From [Clostridium] polysaccharolyticum (GTDB lineage: Bacteria > Bacillota > Clostridia > Lachnospirales > Lachnospiraceae): a stretch of 64,000 nucleotides of DNA. The notes below the pieces were generated by a model. That model did no database searches. It saw nothing but the letters and a program-made list of their open reading frames with translations, and was not told the origin of the DNA. The stretch spans positions 206,459-270,458 of the forward strand of contig NZ_FOHN01000001.1 of the NCBI RefSeq assembly GCF_900111595.1. Reading direction: 5' to 3'. This document shows, piece by piece, positions 1 through 8,530 of this stretch. Both the position numbers and the translations under genes were made by a program. Position 1 is the first letter of the stretch, and each line of letters opens with the position of its first letter.

Positions 1-1387
1 GTAGCTGGGTATTAATATAGCTTAAACGCATGGCAGGATCTTTTGGAATGTTCATAACAACTGCCTCCTGCTGTTTTTTTATATGTTTAAAATATTCCTT
101 GATTCTGGCTTCATATCCGTTATCGGATAGATGGTAAAATGTGGTGTCTTTATGTTCATCTGGAAGATACTGCTGTTCTACATAATGATTTTCGTAGTCG
201 TGGGCATATTTATAGCCAAGTCCATGTCCAAGTTTTGCGGCACCAGGATAATGGGCATCTTTTAGATAGGATGGTATTGCTGCATGTTTTTCGCGCTTAA
301 CAGTTTCCAGTGCTTTATCAATTGCCATATAAGAAGAATTGCTTTTGGGTGCACATGCCACATAAGAAGCTGCCTGTGCCAGTACAATTCTAGCTTCGGG
401 CATTCCAAGACGCTCTGCTGCCTGTGCACAAGCTGTGGCAACTACAATGGCATTCGGATCTGCATTGGATACATCTTCAGAAGCACAGATCATAATACGT
501 CTTGCAATAAATGTAATATCCTCACCAGCATAGAGCATTTTGGCGAGATAATAAATAGCAGCATCGGGGTCAGAACCTCTCATGCTTTTAATAAATGCAG
601 AAATCGTATCATAATGATTATCTCCGGTTTTATCATAGCGTACCACTCGTTTCTGAATGCATTCCTGTGCAACATCCAGAGTAATATGGATTTTTTCATC
701 TTCACTTCGAGGAGTAGTTAAAATGCCAAGTTCAATAGCATTTAGTGCTGAGCGGGCATCTCCGTTAGAGACACTGGAAAGAAATTCTAAAGCATCATTG
801 TCGATTACTGCATGGTACGCACCAAGTCCTTTTTGTTCATCTGTAATGGCTCGTTTGATCAGTGCTTTTATATTGTCCTGACTCAATGGGTGAAGTTCGA
901 ATACAATGGAACGGGAAATAAGAGCAGAATTTACTTCGAAGTACGGATTCTCGGTAGTAGCACCAATTAAAATAACGGTGCCATCCTCTACAAAAGGAAG
1001 CAGATAGTCCTGCTGGCTCTTATTAAAACGGTGGATTTCGTCTACAAACAATATGGTCTTTTTTCCGTACATGCCATTGTTATTTTTTGCTTCATTAATA
1101 ATCTGCTCCATATCCTTTTTGCCACTGGCAGTTGCATTGATTTGTGTAAATAAGGCACTAGTGGTGTTGGCGATTACTTTGGCAAGAGTGGTTTTTCCAG
1201 TTCCTGGAGGCCCGTAAAAAATAACGGAACTTAATTTATCGGCTTTAATGGCACGGTAAAGCAGTTTATCTTTGCCAAGGATATGTTCCTGTCCAACGAT
1301 TTCGTCTAAGGCAGCAGGACGAAGTCTCGAAGCGAGAGGGGATTCCGTCTCTTGGTTTTTGCTTCGCATATAGTCAAATAAATCCAT
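1..1387 (-). CDS. rarA: Replication-associated recombination ATPase RarA (3' end cut by window)
   Basis: Minus-strand reading frame open from an ATG at 1387 to the window edge, about 462 codons with no stop, so the extreme C-terminus is missing. The protein begins MDLFDYMRSKNQ and carries an AAA+ ATPase core: Walker A GPPGTGKTTLAK, Walker B ILFVDEIHRF, and a sensor region with IGATTENP, all typical of RarA/MgsA (clamp-loader-like AAA+ family). RarA acts at stalled replication forks with SSB and polymerase. A GGAGG lies just upstream of the start. The usual family length is about 420-450 residues, so little is lost. It is a chromosomal housekeeping gene unrelated to the nearby ICE. Family assignment is firm. 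Confidence 0.95.
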   Translation of the reverse strand, partial: MDLFDYMRSKNQETESPLASRLRPAALDEIVGQEHILGKDKLLYRAIKADKLSSVIFYGPPGTGKTTLAKVIANTTSALFTQINATASGKKDMEQIINEAKNNNGMYGKKTILFVDEIHRFNKSQQDYLLPFVEDGTVILIGATTENPYFEVNSALISRSIVFELHPLSQDNIKALIKRAITDEQKGLGAYHAVIDNDALEFLSSVSNGDARSALNAIELGILTTPRSEDEKIHITLDVAQECIQKRVVRYDKTGDNHYDTISAFIKSMRGSDPDAAIYYLAKMLYAGEDITFIARRIMICASEDVSNADPNAIVVATACAQAAERLGMPEARIVLAQAASYVACAPKSNSSYMAIDKALETVKREKHAAIPSYLKDAHYPGAAKLGHGLGYKYAHDYENHYVEQQYLPDEHKDTTFYHLSDNGYEARIKEYFKHIKKQQEAVVMNIPKDPAMRLSYINTQL

Positions 1388-1418
1388 TGAGTTCCTCCTT
1401 TTTTCTAAGAGTTGGGCA

Positions 1419-1622
1419 TTACTGTTCATCTTGGTTGTTATTTCTGGACTTTAGTATAAGCTGATAGCCATACAATAGAAATGGGAATGCGACGGTAGCA
1501 AACAGGCATCCCATAAATAATCCGCCAGATTTTTTATCTGTAAAGCAGGCAACAATAAGTGTTGCTATATAAAGTGCCAGCAGTAATAGGACTAATACTA
1601 GGCTGAAAATTCTTTTTTTCAT
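1419..1622 (-). CDS. Small two-helix membrane protein
   Basis: Encodes 67 residues starting MKKRIFSLVLVLL. Two hydrophobic segments (about residues 6-27 and 36-55) flank a short charged loop, and the tail is polar (KSRNNNQDEQ). The start at 1622 is chosen because GGAGG sits 7 nt upstream; the frame stays open 20 codons further upstream but without a ribosome binding site. It lies just upstream of rarA on the same strand and could be co-transcribed with it. I do not recognise a family. Confidence 0.6.
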   Translation of the reverse strand: MKKRIFSLVLVLLLLALYIATLIVACFTDKKSGGLFMGCLFATVAFPFLLYGYQLILKSRNNNQDEQ

Positions 1623-1765
1623 TGTTATCCTCCGTATTGAAGTAATTCTTATCCAATTTCCTTTACGAAAAGTAGATCTCAATTATTATAACGAATTCCA
1701 TCAGGTATTGCAATGTACAAAGTAACACAATGACAGGGAAACAAAATGCTGAGAAAAAATACATA

Positions 1766-1794
1766 TTTACATTTTTGGCAATTCATATTATGAT
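1766..1794 (+). promoter_or_regulatory. Sigma-A type promoter for the YczE-like gene
   Basis: TTTACA at 1766-1771 and TATGAT at 1789-1794 are separated by exactly 17 nt and lie 35 nt before the ATG at 1829. Confidence 0.6.
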
Positions 1795-1828
1795 AGCTAA
1801 GTATTTCGGTGAAAGAAAGGAATTATAA

Positions 1829-2440
1829 ATGACAAAAAGCAGATTTGGTAAAATTATGTGGGCATTATTTGGAATTATGTTAGTAAGCTTTGGGGTGGCA
1901 TTTAATGCGGGAACTTTGTTTGGAAATGATCCGATTGGAATTGTTTATGATGGGGTACGTCATGTGGCTAATCTAAACCCGGAAAAATTAGGATATGTTT
2001 CTAATTTTGTAAACTATGGGCTGATTCTTTTTCTTTTAATTGCAGGGCGTAAATATATTCATATCGGAACAATGGTGTATATTCTTCCTTATGGTTTTTT
2101 TGTAAGTCTTGGAACGAAGATTTATGAAAACTGTTTTGTACAGGAGGTGTTTGCCTCTCGTCTGTTAGCAGCAGTATTGGGATGTTCCTTTGTTTACATT
2201 GGAGTTGGAATCTACATTGCCATGGATATTGGACTGGATCCATTTACAGGTGTTGTAATGGTAATTGCCGATGCAGTCAAATGGGATTTTCAAAAAACAA
2301 AAATCTGTTTTGACCTGGCAATGATAGTACTGGGAACAGTATTAGGTGGAAAATTAGGTGTGATTACTATTGTAACTGCATTAACAGCAGGACCTTGTAT
2401 TCAGGCAGTTTCTAAATTTGTGAAAAATAAGGTAAAATAG
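1829..2440 (+). CDS. YczE/YyaS/YitT family integral membrane protein
   Basis: Encodes 203 residues with about five or six hydrophobic segments beginning at residue 8. The stretch containing GIGIYIAMDIGLDPFTGVVM and the early FGVAFNAGT resemble the YczE/YyaS group of YitT-like membrane proteins; members are uncharacterised, some sitting beside peptide biosynthesis genes. AAAGGAA precedes the ATG. The gene is a single transcription unit, with its own promoter and a hairpin terminator 70 bp downstream. Family assignment is from memory of motif layout; no function should be inferred. Confidence 0.7.
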   Translation: MTKSRFGKIMWALFGIMLVSFGVAFNAGTLFGNDPIGIVYDGVRHVANLNPEKLGYVSNFVNYGLILFLLIAGRKYIHIGTMVYILPYGFFVSLGTKIYENCFVQEVFASRLLAAVLGCSFVYIGVGIYIAMDIGLDPFTGVVMVIADAVKWDFQKTKICFDLAMIVLGTVLGGKLGVITIVTALTAGPCIQAVSKFVKNKVK

Positions 2441-2512
2441 AAAAATGTTAAAAAATGGATACCACTGATATCAAAACACATATACAGATTGCGTTCTATA
2501 TGCTTGGCTTGA

Positions 2513-2536
2513 AAGCGTCTCCTTAGAGGCGCTTTT
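2513..2536 (+). terminator. Rho-independent terminator
   Basis: Stem AAGCGTCTC (2513-2521) pairs with GAGGCGCTT (2526-2534) with one wobble, loop CTTA, followed by a short T run. It ends the upstream membrane protein gene. Confidence 0.7.
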
Positions 2537-2600
2537 GCTGGCGTTTTAAGGAAGTATCTTGATTTTAGTGTGGCAGCCTCTATTTCATTCATAAGAAAAT

Positions 2601-2608
2601 GCCGATAT
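2601..2608 (+). promoter_or_regulatory. Probable sigma-D (sigma-28) -10 element for the flagellin gene
   Basis: GCCGATAT matches the -10 consensus of flagellar sigma-D exactly and lies 117 nt before the flagellin start. The expected TAAA at -35 is poor (ATTT at about 2582), so the call rests on the -10 element and the identity of the downstream gene. Confidence 0.5.
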
Positions 2609-2724
2609 CATATAGATGAGTATATGCTTTCATATAATTATGGGACATTAGACTCAGCATGAAAAGTAATAAGGGTGACTATCTGGCAATTTATCATTTG
2701 TATTGTAGCATGGAAGGAGGAAAA

Positions 2725-5700
2725 ATGAGGATTCAACATAATATGACTGCGGCAGCAGCATCTAGGAATTTGAGTATTCTCTTTAACAGACAAGGTGCTT
2801 TGGCAGAAAAGCTCTCATCTGGTTATTGTATTAACCGAGCAGCGGATAATGCAGCAGGATTAAAAATCAGTGAAAAAATGCGGGGCCAGATTCGTGGACT
2901 TAATCAGGCATCAAGAAATGCACAGGACGGAATATCGTTTTTACAGACAGCGGACGGTGCATTAAACGAAGTACATAGTATTCTTAACAGGGTAAGAGAA
3001 CTGACAGTTCAGGCCTCCAATGATACCAATGTAGATGCAGATAGAGAAGCTATTCAGCAAGAAGTGGATCAGCTTTTGAAAGAAGTCAATCGTATTTCAG
3101 GCCAGACAGAATTCAATACCAGAAAGATTTTTGATGGCTCATTAAGTGGGACAACAACATCTCCATATCTGAAGATGGATGACACCAATCTGGGATTCTT
3201 GGAGGTGACTCATGATTTCGCAGCCACACAAACTGCAGCAGGTACCAAGCAGGTTCCAGAAGGGTATGCTGTTCTGGCCAATATATTAGACCAGGAAATT
3301 GTGCCACAGGCAGTTAATACGATATTAAGCACATTCTCCAGTGCATTTCACTACTTAAAGGACAGTTCAACAGGAATTGGTCTTACGATTATAAATGATG
3401 GAAGTAAAAATGCATTGGCTTCCGTTTCAGTAGGAACTTCTTCCCGTCTTGATTCTGCCACTGGAGAGAAAGAGTATTTGTATTTAACATATAATCTGAC
3501 CGTAAATGCGTTTTATCTACAGTTTAAAGCGGATGGCACTTTAGAAGATTCTGTAAGATCACAATTGGAAGGTACCATTGCCCATGAAATGATCCATGGA
3601 TTTATGGATGAACTGTTAACGAAAGGGATGGTTGGAGATGATAGTACAAGATATCCATTGTGGTTTATGGAAGGAATGGCACAGTCAGCAGTTGGAGGAT
3701 ATGCCAACTATAATGACTGGGTAAATGGCGGGCTTAGAATTAATGAAACGAAGTCGGTAGATCAAATCAGCAATATTGTTATGTCTTCTTCTAATAAGCT
3801 GTCTGCGAATAGTGGAAACGCAAGTTATGGAACAGGATATTTAGCCTGTATGTATCTAGGACAGCTTGCCAGTGGAAAAGGCCTGTCCTCTTCTGCCATA
3901 ACGGCAACCAATATAAGTGCAGGGCTTGATACGATACTGAAAAAGCTGGGGGAAGGGAATTCTCTTGATTCTGTCATTAATGAGGTTTCAGAGGGGAAAT
4001 ACACAAGTACTGCACAGTTTGAACAGAAGTTTGGTGATACGGACTCTGCAACATTTGTGAAAGACTTGACTGTCAAAGTAGGCAGTACTGGAAATGGCAG
4101 TGTGCTTACTGGTGATTTTACGTCAGTAGATTTAGTGCCAGATGGAGCTGCCCATTCTACAGTATTTGATCTGAATCCAGATGCTTCGAAGGTAAAAAAT
4201 ACATACCCAGAGGGGGTGTATGTGGGTAGTGGTGGCGGAAAGACCACAGCAGGAAAGAAACCGACAGAAGATTATGGAACAAGTGGACCAGAAGAGGTTG
4301 ACCCGCCATACATAGGGGACAAAAATATGGATATCTCTACCCTGACGGCAGGAAAAGGAGATGGTTATACCTTTGATGGAACTACGTTGCGTATTACAGA
4401 TGGCGGGGAATATACGATAACTGGCACCAGGACAGGGATACAGATAGAAGTCGATAGCAGCAAAGATGTGGCACTTAAGATGAAAGATTTCACCATCAGT
4501 GCAGCATCGGCTTCTGGTATTACAATTGGTGGCAGTTCAAAAGTTACGATAGATGTATCTGGCAAGAATACCATAACAAGTGGCAGTGGAGCTGCGATTA
4601 AAGTAGGACCGTCAGCAACCCTTACGATTACTGGAGATGGCCAGCTAACAGCCAATGCAAAGAGTGGCAGTGGTGCAGCAGCAATTGGCGGCAATGCTGG
4701 TCAAGGAACGGGAACCATTACTATTAATGGAACTGCTGGAAAGGAACTTGTTGTATATGCCAATGGTGATAATGGCGAAGCTGCGATTGGGGCTGGAAAA
4801 AATGGTTCGGGTGGAAGCGTGAACAAAACAAATGGCATTCTATTCGATCAGCCGGATAGAAATGGAACCGTATATGGAAGGGTGACAGTTTCTGGCAAAG
4901 TGGATACCAAAGGAGGCAGCCTAACGGTAGATGGTGGTGCAGTTCTTATGGTTTCTTCTAGTGGAAGCATTGTAAATGGAAGCGGTTCGGCCAATATTAT
5001 CAATAAGGGTGAGATTGGTAACCGTGGTTCCATTGGCTCTAAGGTTACTTCCAGTGGCGGTTCCCTAAAAAATTATGTCACCACTATCAAAATGCAAAAA
5101 CCAAAAGAAGTTGCAGTCGGAGCTAAATTATTATCCAGGCAAGGTGCAGCGGCAACAATTTTTTATAATGGTTCCAATAAGGAAGAACTTTCTGGAAACT
5201 GGACGGTTAAAGATTCTGCTGGAAATATAGTAGATGCCTTAAATACGGTTGCTGAAGAAGGACAAAAGTACCAGTATACAGTCAGTTATACACTGTCACA
5301 AAGCCAAATTGATAAGGGGATTACATTTGCAGACGATTCTGTGTTTCAGAATAGTATATCTGCTCAAAGCATGCTTGCATTATATGGGGATGAGGAAGCA
5401 GAAGGAAGCTCTTATAGCAGTATTGCGTTAAAAGATAAAAGTGTCAGTGCAGACGGCAGAACCTTAACGGTTACCTATGAGATGGATCCAGTATCTGGTT
5501 CTTCTAGTGGAAGTGGTGATATAACAGCAGAAGGATTTATGCTGCAGGTTGGTGCGAATAAAGGACAGGGATTATCCATTACCATAGACAAAATGGATAC
5601 AGCAGAACTTGGACTGGATGGCTTGTCTGTTATGTCTCACAAGGACGCTTCTGATTCCATAGAAAAGGTGGATGATGCAGTTAGTAAGGTGTCTAGTATT

Positions 5701-5922
5701 CGTTCCAAGATTGGTGCTTATCAGAACCGGCTGGAATATACTATTGAGAATCTGGATAATACAGCAGAGAACCTGCAGTCAGCCGAATCCAGAATACGAG
5801 ATCTGGATATTGCCAGTGCAATGGTAGAATATGCAAAGAACTCTATTATTATGCAGGCAGCGCAAGCGGTACTTGCACAAGCCAATCAAAGCCGGGGCGG
5901 TATCTTAAAATTGCTTCAATAA
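2725..5922 (+). CDS. Giant proteolytic flagellin (flagellinolysin-type) with beta-helix-like insert
   Basis: Encodes 1065 residues from the ATG at 2725, chosen because AAGGAGG lies 4 nt upstream; an upstream in-frame ATG at 2659 has no such site. Residues 1-140 are a classic flagellin D0/D1 N-terminus and the last 95 residues a flagellin C-terminal domain ending GGILKLLQ, so it should assemble into the filament. The variable region holds a zinc-protease motif HEMIH (287-291) with a third-ligand candidate E316 in WFMEGMAQ, as in flagellinolysins, proteolytic flagellins known from Clostridium. Residues about 530-760 are Gly/Ser/Thr/Ile-rich and repetitive (TITGDG, IGGNAG), suggesting a beta-helix, perhaps carbohydrate-binding. 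Ordinary flagellins are 270-550 residues. The gene lies next to the ICE left end but is intact. Confidence 0.88.
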   Translation: MRIQHNMTAAAASRNLSILFNRQGALAEKLSSGYCINRAADNAAGLKISEKMRGQIRGLNQASRNAQDGISFLQTADGALNEVHSILNRVRELTVQASNDTNVDADREAIQQEVDQLLKEVNRISGQTEFNTRKIFDGSLSGTTTSPYLKMDDTNLGFLEVTHDFAATQTAAGTKQVPEGYAVLANILDQEIVPQAVNTILSTFSSAFHYLKDSSTGIGLTIINDGSKNALASVSVGTSSRLDSATGEKEYLYLTYNLTVNAFYLQFKADGTLEDSVRSQLEGTIAHEMIHGFMDELLTKGMVGDDSTRYPLWFMEGMAQSAVGGYANYNDWVNGGLRINETKSVDQISNIVMSSSNKLSANSGNASYGTGYLACMYLGQLASGKGLSSSAITATNISAGLDTILKKLGEGNSLDSVINEVSEGKYTSTAQFEQKFGDTDSATFVKDLTVKVGSTGNGSVLTGDFTSVDLVPDGAAHSTVFDLNPDASKVKNTYPEGVYVGSGGGKTTAGKKPTEDYGTSGPEEVDPPYIGDKNMDISTLTAGKGDGYTFDGTTLRITDGGEYTITGTRTGIQIEVDSSKDVALKMKDFTISAASASGITIGGSSKVTIDVSGKNTITSGSGAAIKVGPSATLTITGDGQLTANAKSGSGAAAIGGNAGQGTGTITINGTAGKELVVYANGDNGEAAIGAGKNGSGGSVNKTNGILFDQPDRNGTVYGRVTVSGKVDTKGGSLTVDGGAVLMVSSSGSIVNGSGSANIINKGEIGNRGSIGSKVTSSGGSLKNYVTTIKMQKPKEVAVGAKLLSRQGAAATIFYNGSNKEELSGNWTVKDSAGNIVDALNTVAEEGQKYQYTVSYTLSQSQIDKGITFADDSVFQNSISAQSMLALYGDEEAEGSSYSSIALKDKSVSADGRTLTVTYEMDPVSGSSSGSGDITAEGFMLQVGANKGQGLSITIDKMDTAELGLDGLSVMSHKDASDSIEKVDDAVSKVSSIRSKIGAYQNRLEYTIENLDNTAENLQSAESRIRDLDIASAMVEYAKNSIIMQAAQAVLAQANQSRGGILKLLQ

Positions 5923-5998
5923 GACCTGAAAGCAATACAATCGTAAAACAAAAGCTGATGAATAAAGGTGGAATGGCAAAATGGGAGTTATTATTGAA

Positions 5999-6071
5999 TA
6001 ATGATGTAATGTGCAAAGAAGTTATTGTAGAGTATTGTGTTAAGTATAAAAGAATGAAAAGTACAGACTAA
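5999..6071 (+). pseudogene. Remnant of an integrase 3' end at the ICE left boundary
   Basis: The sequence translates to NNDVMCKEVIVEYCVKYK followed by RMKSTD and a stop, closely matching the C-terminus of the integrase at 52568-54193. It contains 39 identical bases (about 6030-6068 versus 54113-54151), a 3-nt insertion, scattered substitutions and loss of one 11-bp repeat unit that creates the early stop. It is joined in frame to chromosomal sequence, giving a 37-codon reading frame from 5958. It is either the tail of an earlier related element at the same site or part of an unusually long attachment site. It is not a functional gene by itself. Confidence 0.75.
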
Positions 6072-6262
6072 AACACCAGAAAATGCAAAAACCCCCTGAT
6101 GCAGTAGGGAGCTACACCAGGGGGCATAAAAGGGGAGGTTATATACACAAATATTTATCTTAGTTTAACTGAGAGCAAAACAGCGTATTTGCTATGATAA
6201 CGATTTTATGAAATTCGTCTTGAATTGTGTTCAAATAAAAAAGTACAGACTAAAGTACAGAC
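6060..6262. repeat. AGTACAGAC direct repeats, left end
   Basis: Copies at 6060-6068, 6242-6250 and 6254-6262; the last two have a 12-nt period. The same 9-mer occurs twice with an 11-nt period at 54143-54162 in the right end. Clustering at both termini suggests integrase arm-type binding sites, by analogy with Tn916-like elements; this role is inferred. Confidence 0.6.
6092..6124. other. Left-end hairpin, covarying with the right-end copy
   Basis: CCCCCTG (6092-6098) pairs with CAGGGGG (6118-6124), and an inner GTAG/CTAC stem closes on a GGAG loop. The right-end copy has CCCCCTA/TAGGGGG, a compensatory A-T for G-C change, so pairing is conserved. It is followed by GCATAAAAGGGGAGG, identical at both ends. 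It could be a terminator for int or a recombination-site structure. Around it, 6125-6556 holds no credible gene; two copies of ATGGGGACAGA at 6455 and 6489 are the only other repeats I see. Confidence 0.65.
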
Positions 6263-6556
6263 TTAAATATGGAACAATGCAAGTATTAATCTCAAGTAAA
6301 GACAATCATGGCAAAATTATTACGTTTATCAGAATACACCTTATGAGTGGTAGGAATAACCGTGTAATATACAGTATTTGCTGAATTGAGCAGTGTAACA
6401 TGAGAACATGTCCTTAATATAAATTAATATATTTTAGTACTTTTTGTTACCAAGATGGGGACAGAAAGGAGACAAAAAAATTAGTTTTATGGGGACAGAT
6501 ATAATAAACAATTTAATATGAGAAAGACGATAATATAGCTGATATATTGCGGATCT

Positions 6557-6611
6557 AAGCAACGAAAAAAGGATAATCAAAAAAGACTGGTTATCCTTTT
6601 TTTGTTGCTTA
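6557..6611 (+). terminator. Strong hairpin terminator at the left end
   Basis: AAGCAACGAAAAAAGGATAA pairs, with one mismatch, to the stretch ending TTTTTTTGTTGCTT. The stem is near symmetrical and flanked by A and T runs, so it may work in both directions. It lies between the left end and parA and probably insulates the ICE from flanking transcription. Confidence 0.7.
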
Positions 6612-6664
6612 TTTTAGTAACAGAGCTGACCTATCGGCTACGGGGGTGCACAGATTCCTCATTT

Positions 6665-6688
6665 GGGGCAGTGTTGCAACGCTGCTCC
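6665..6688. promoter_or_regulatory. 24-bp palindrome upstream of parA
   Basis: GGGGCAGTGTTG is followed directly by CAACGCTGCTCC; the two arms are complementary with two G-T pairs. It lies 45 nt before parA. Position suggests an operator or a parS-like ParB site, or an RNA hairpin in the leader; only the symmetry is seen. Confidence 0.45.
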
Positions 6689-6732
6689 AAGATATTGAAA
6701 AGAGGAATCATAAATGAATAGGAGGAATCATT

Positions 6733-7536
6733 ATGAATGGTAAAGTTATTGCAATTGTAAACCAAAAAGGTGGAGTAGGTAAGACAACAACAACATTAAA
6801 TCTTGGCTATGCTTTAGCAGAAAAGGGACATAAAGTTTTACTTATTGATCTGGATCCACAGGGAAGTTTAACTATTTCATTAGGCGTAGATGACAATGAT
6901 AACTTGCAGCATACAATTGCAAGTTTAATGGGAATGGAGATTGAAGAAGAACAGCTTCCAAGTAAAAATGAGTATATTATTACTGTTGAAAAATTGGACT
7001 TGATACCATGTAATATTGAATTGTCAGGTATCGAGGTTTCATTAGTGAATGCAATGAGCAGAGAATATGTATTAAAGTGCGTTATTCAGGAAATTAGAAA
7101 TGACTATGAATATATAATTATAGATTGCTCGCCATCGCTAGGCATGCTTACAATTAATGCATTAGCAGCCTGCGATGGTGTCATTATTCCTGTGACGCCA
7201 GAGTATTTGAGTGCAAAAGGCTTAGAAATGTTACTAAAAAATATTGGAAGGACAAAGAAGAAGATTAATCCAGCAATTGATATTGAAGGTATACTACTCA
7301 CAATGTATGTAGAGCGTATGAATCTATCAAGAGCTGTTAAGCAAATGATAGAGGATGCTTATGGTAAGCAAATACATATTTATAGTAGCTGCATTCCTAA
7401 ATCTGTACGAGTGGGTGAATCAAGTTTAAATAGTGTACCAATTATTCAATATGATAGGAAAAATCCAGTATCGATTGCATATGAAAATTTTGCAAAGGAA
7501 GTGGTGAGGTATGGGAAATCTATTACAGACAAGTAA
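6733..7536 (+). CDS. parA: ParA family partition ATPase
   Basis: Encodes 267 residues with the deviant Walker A motif KGGVGKTT near residue 12, the ParA signature LLIDLDPQGSLT, and the Walker B-like IIIDCSPSLGML. ParA ATPases segregate DNA with ParB by gradient formation on the nucleoid; in ICEs they stabilise the excised circular form. AGGAGG lies 7 nt before the ATG. The start region looks duplicated: AGAGGAATCAT-AAATGAAT at 6701-6719 is repeated as AGGAGGAATCATTATGAAT at 6720-6738, and the first copy opens a 9-codon frame (6714-6743) overlapping the parA start. The 3' end overlaps parB by 26 nt, implying translational coupling. Confidence 0.92.
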   Translation: MNGKVIAIVNQKGGVGKTTTTLNLGYALAEKGHKVLLIDLDPQGSLTISLGVDDNDNLQHTIASLMGMEIEEEQLPSKNEYIITVEKLDLIPCNIELSGIEVSLVNAMSREYVLKCVIQEIRNDYEYIIIDCSPSLGMLTINALAACDGVIIPVTPEYLSAKGLEMLLKNIGRTKKKINPAIDIEGILLTMYVERMNLSRAVKQMIEDAYGKQIHIYSSCIPKSVRVGESSLNSVPIIQYDRKNPVSIAYENFAKEVVRYGKSITDK

Positions 7537-8488
7537 AAAACTTACAAGTTTAAATGATATATTTGGTGGAACTAACGATGAACAAAATGTTAAATCTGTA
7601 ACGAAAGTTGATATTAACAAATTAATTGCATTTAGCAAACATCCTTTTAAATTATATGAAGGTGCTAGACTGGATGATATGGTTCGCAGTGTTAAAGAGC
7701 TTGGAGTATTGACTCCAATATTAGTTAGAAAATTAGATAATGGAAATTATGAAATACTATCTGGGCATAATAGGTGGAATGCTGCTAAGATGGTAGGATT
7801 ATCAGAAGTTCCAATCTATCTGTTAGAAGATATTAATGATGAAGAAGCAATGCTAATCGTAACGGAAACGAATCTTATTCAACGTTCGTTCAATGATTTG
7901 CTTCCATCAGAGCGAGCGTGCGTAATAGCACAACACCATGAAGCACTAAAATGCCAGGGCAAGAGATTTGATTTATTAGAAGATATAAAAAGGCTGCTAA
8001 ATGCCGATGAAATAAACAATTCTGATACTTTTGATCTAATAGATCAGAAGCAAAATTCAAGAGAGAAAGTTGGTAGTGTATACGACTTATCATCTGGAGC
8101 AGTCGCTAGATATTTAAGAGTAAATGTACTATCTGATAAACTGAAAAATTTTTTGGATGATGCTGTTATTGGTTTATATGTTGCAGTAAGTATTTCTTAT
8201 CTTAGTAATGATAATCAGGAGTATTTAGCAGGATTCATTGATTCTGGTAAGAAAGTCGACATTGAAAAGGCTAATAAGCTCAAGGAACTTCAGAAAGCTG
8301 GAAAATTGAATGAAATTAACATGGCGAAGGTGCTAGACGGAACATACAAGCCTCATAAAAAGAAGTCTATCTTGAAAGGATATAAAATAAAATCAAAAGT
8401 AATGAAGAAGTATTTTCAAGAGGAGCAGTCAGAGGATGAGGTGGAGTCAATAATTGAAAAGGCACTAGAACTGTACTTCAAACAATAA
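7511..8488 (+). CDS. parB: ParB family partition protein
   Basis: Encodes 325 residues. A ParB/Sulfiredoxin-like N-terminal domain (about residues 50-130) contains ILSGHNRWNAAKMVGL and ETNLIQRSF, equivalent to the GERRxRA and ENIQR boxes of ParB. A helix-turn-helix region follows (LSSGAVARYLRVN, about 195-210), and the C-terminus is basic and charged. ParB binds a centromere-like site and stimulates ParA. It overlaps parA and is followed by the large helicase gene 42 nt downstream, so the three are probably one operon. Confidence 0.9.
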   Translation: MGNLLQTSKKLTSLNDIFGGTNDEQNVKSVTKVDINKLIAFSKHPFKLYEGARLDDMVRSVKELGVLTPILVRKLDNGNYEILSGHNRWNAAKMVGLSEVPIYLLEDINDEEAMLIVTETNLIQRSFNDLLPSERACVIAQHHEALKCQGKRFDLLEDIKRLLNADEINNSDTFDLIDQKQNSREKVGSVYDLSSGAVARYLRVNVLSDKLKNFLDDAVIGLYVAVSISYLSNDNQEYLAGFIDSGKKVDIEKANKLKELQKAGKLNEINMAKVLDGTYKPHKKKSILKGYKIKSKVMKKYFQEEQSEDEVESIIEKALELYFKQ

Positions 8489-8530
8489 GAACACAAAGCT
8501 TTATACTGACGTATAAGGAGGTACAAAAAG

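Noticed and set aside
284..881. Plus-strand ORFs at 284-721 and 657-881
   Set aside because: They are antisense to rarA, with Cys/Ser-rich shadow composition.
4365..4694. Minus-strand ORFs opposite the giant flagellin
   Set aside because: They mirror the Gly/Ser/Thr repeats (giving Pro/Val/Ser-rich products) and have no start signals.
5958..6071. 37-codon ORF at the left junction as a real gene
   Set aside because: It joins chromosomal sequence to the integrase remnant and has no convincing ribosome binding site.
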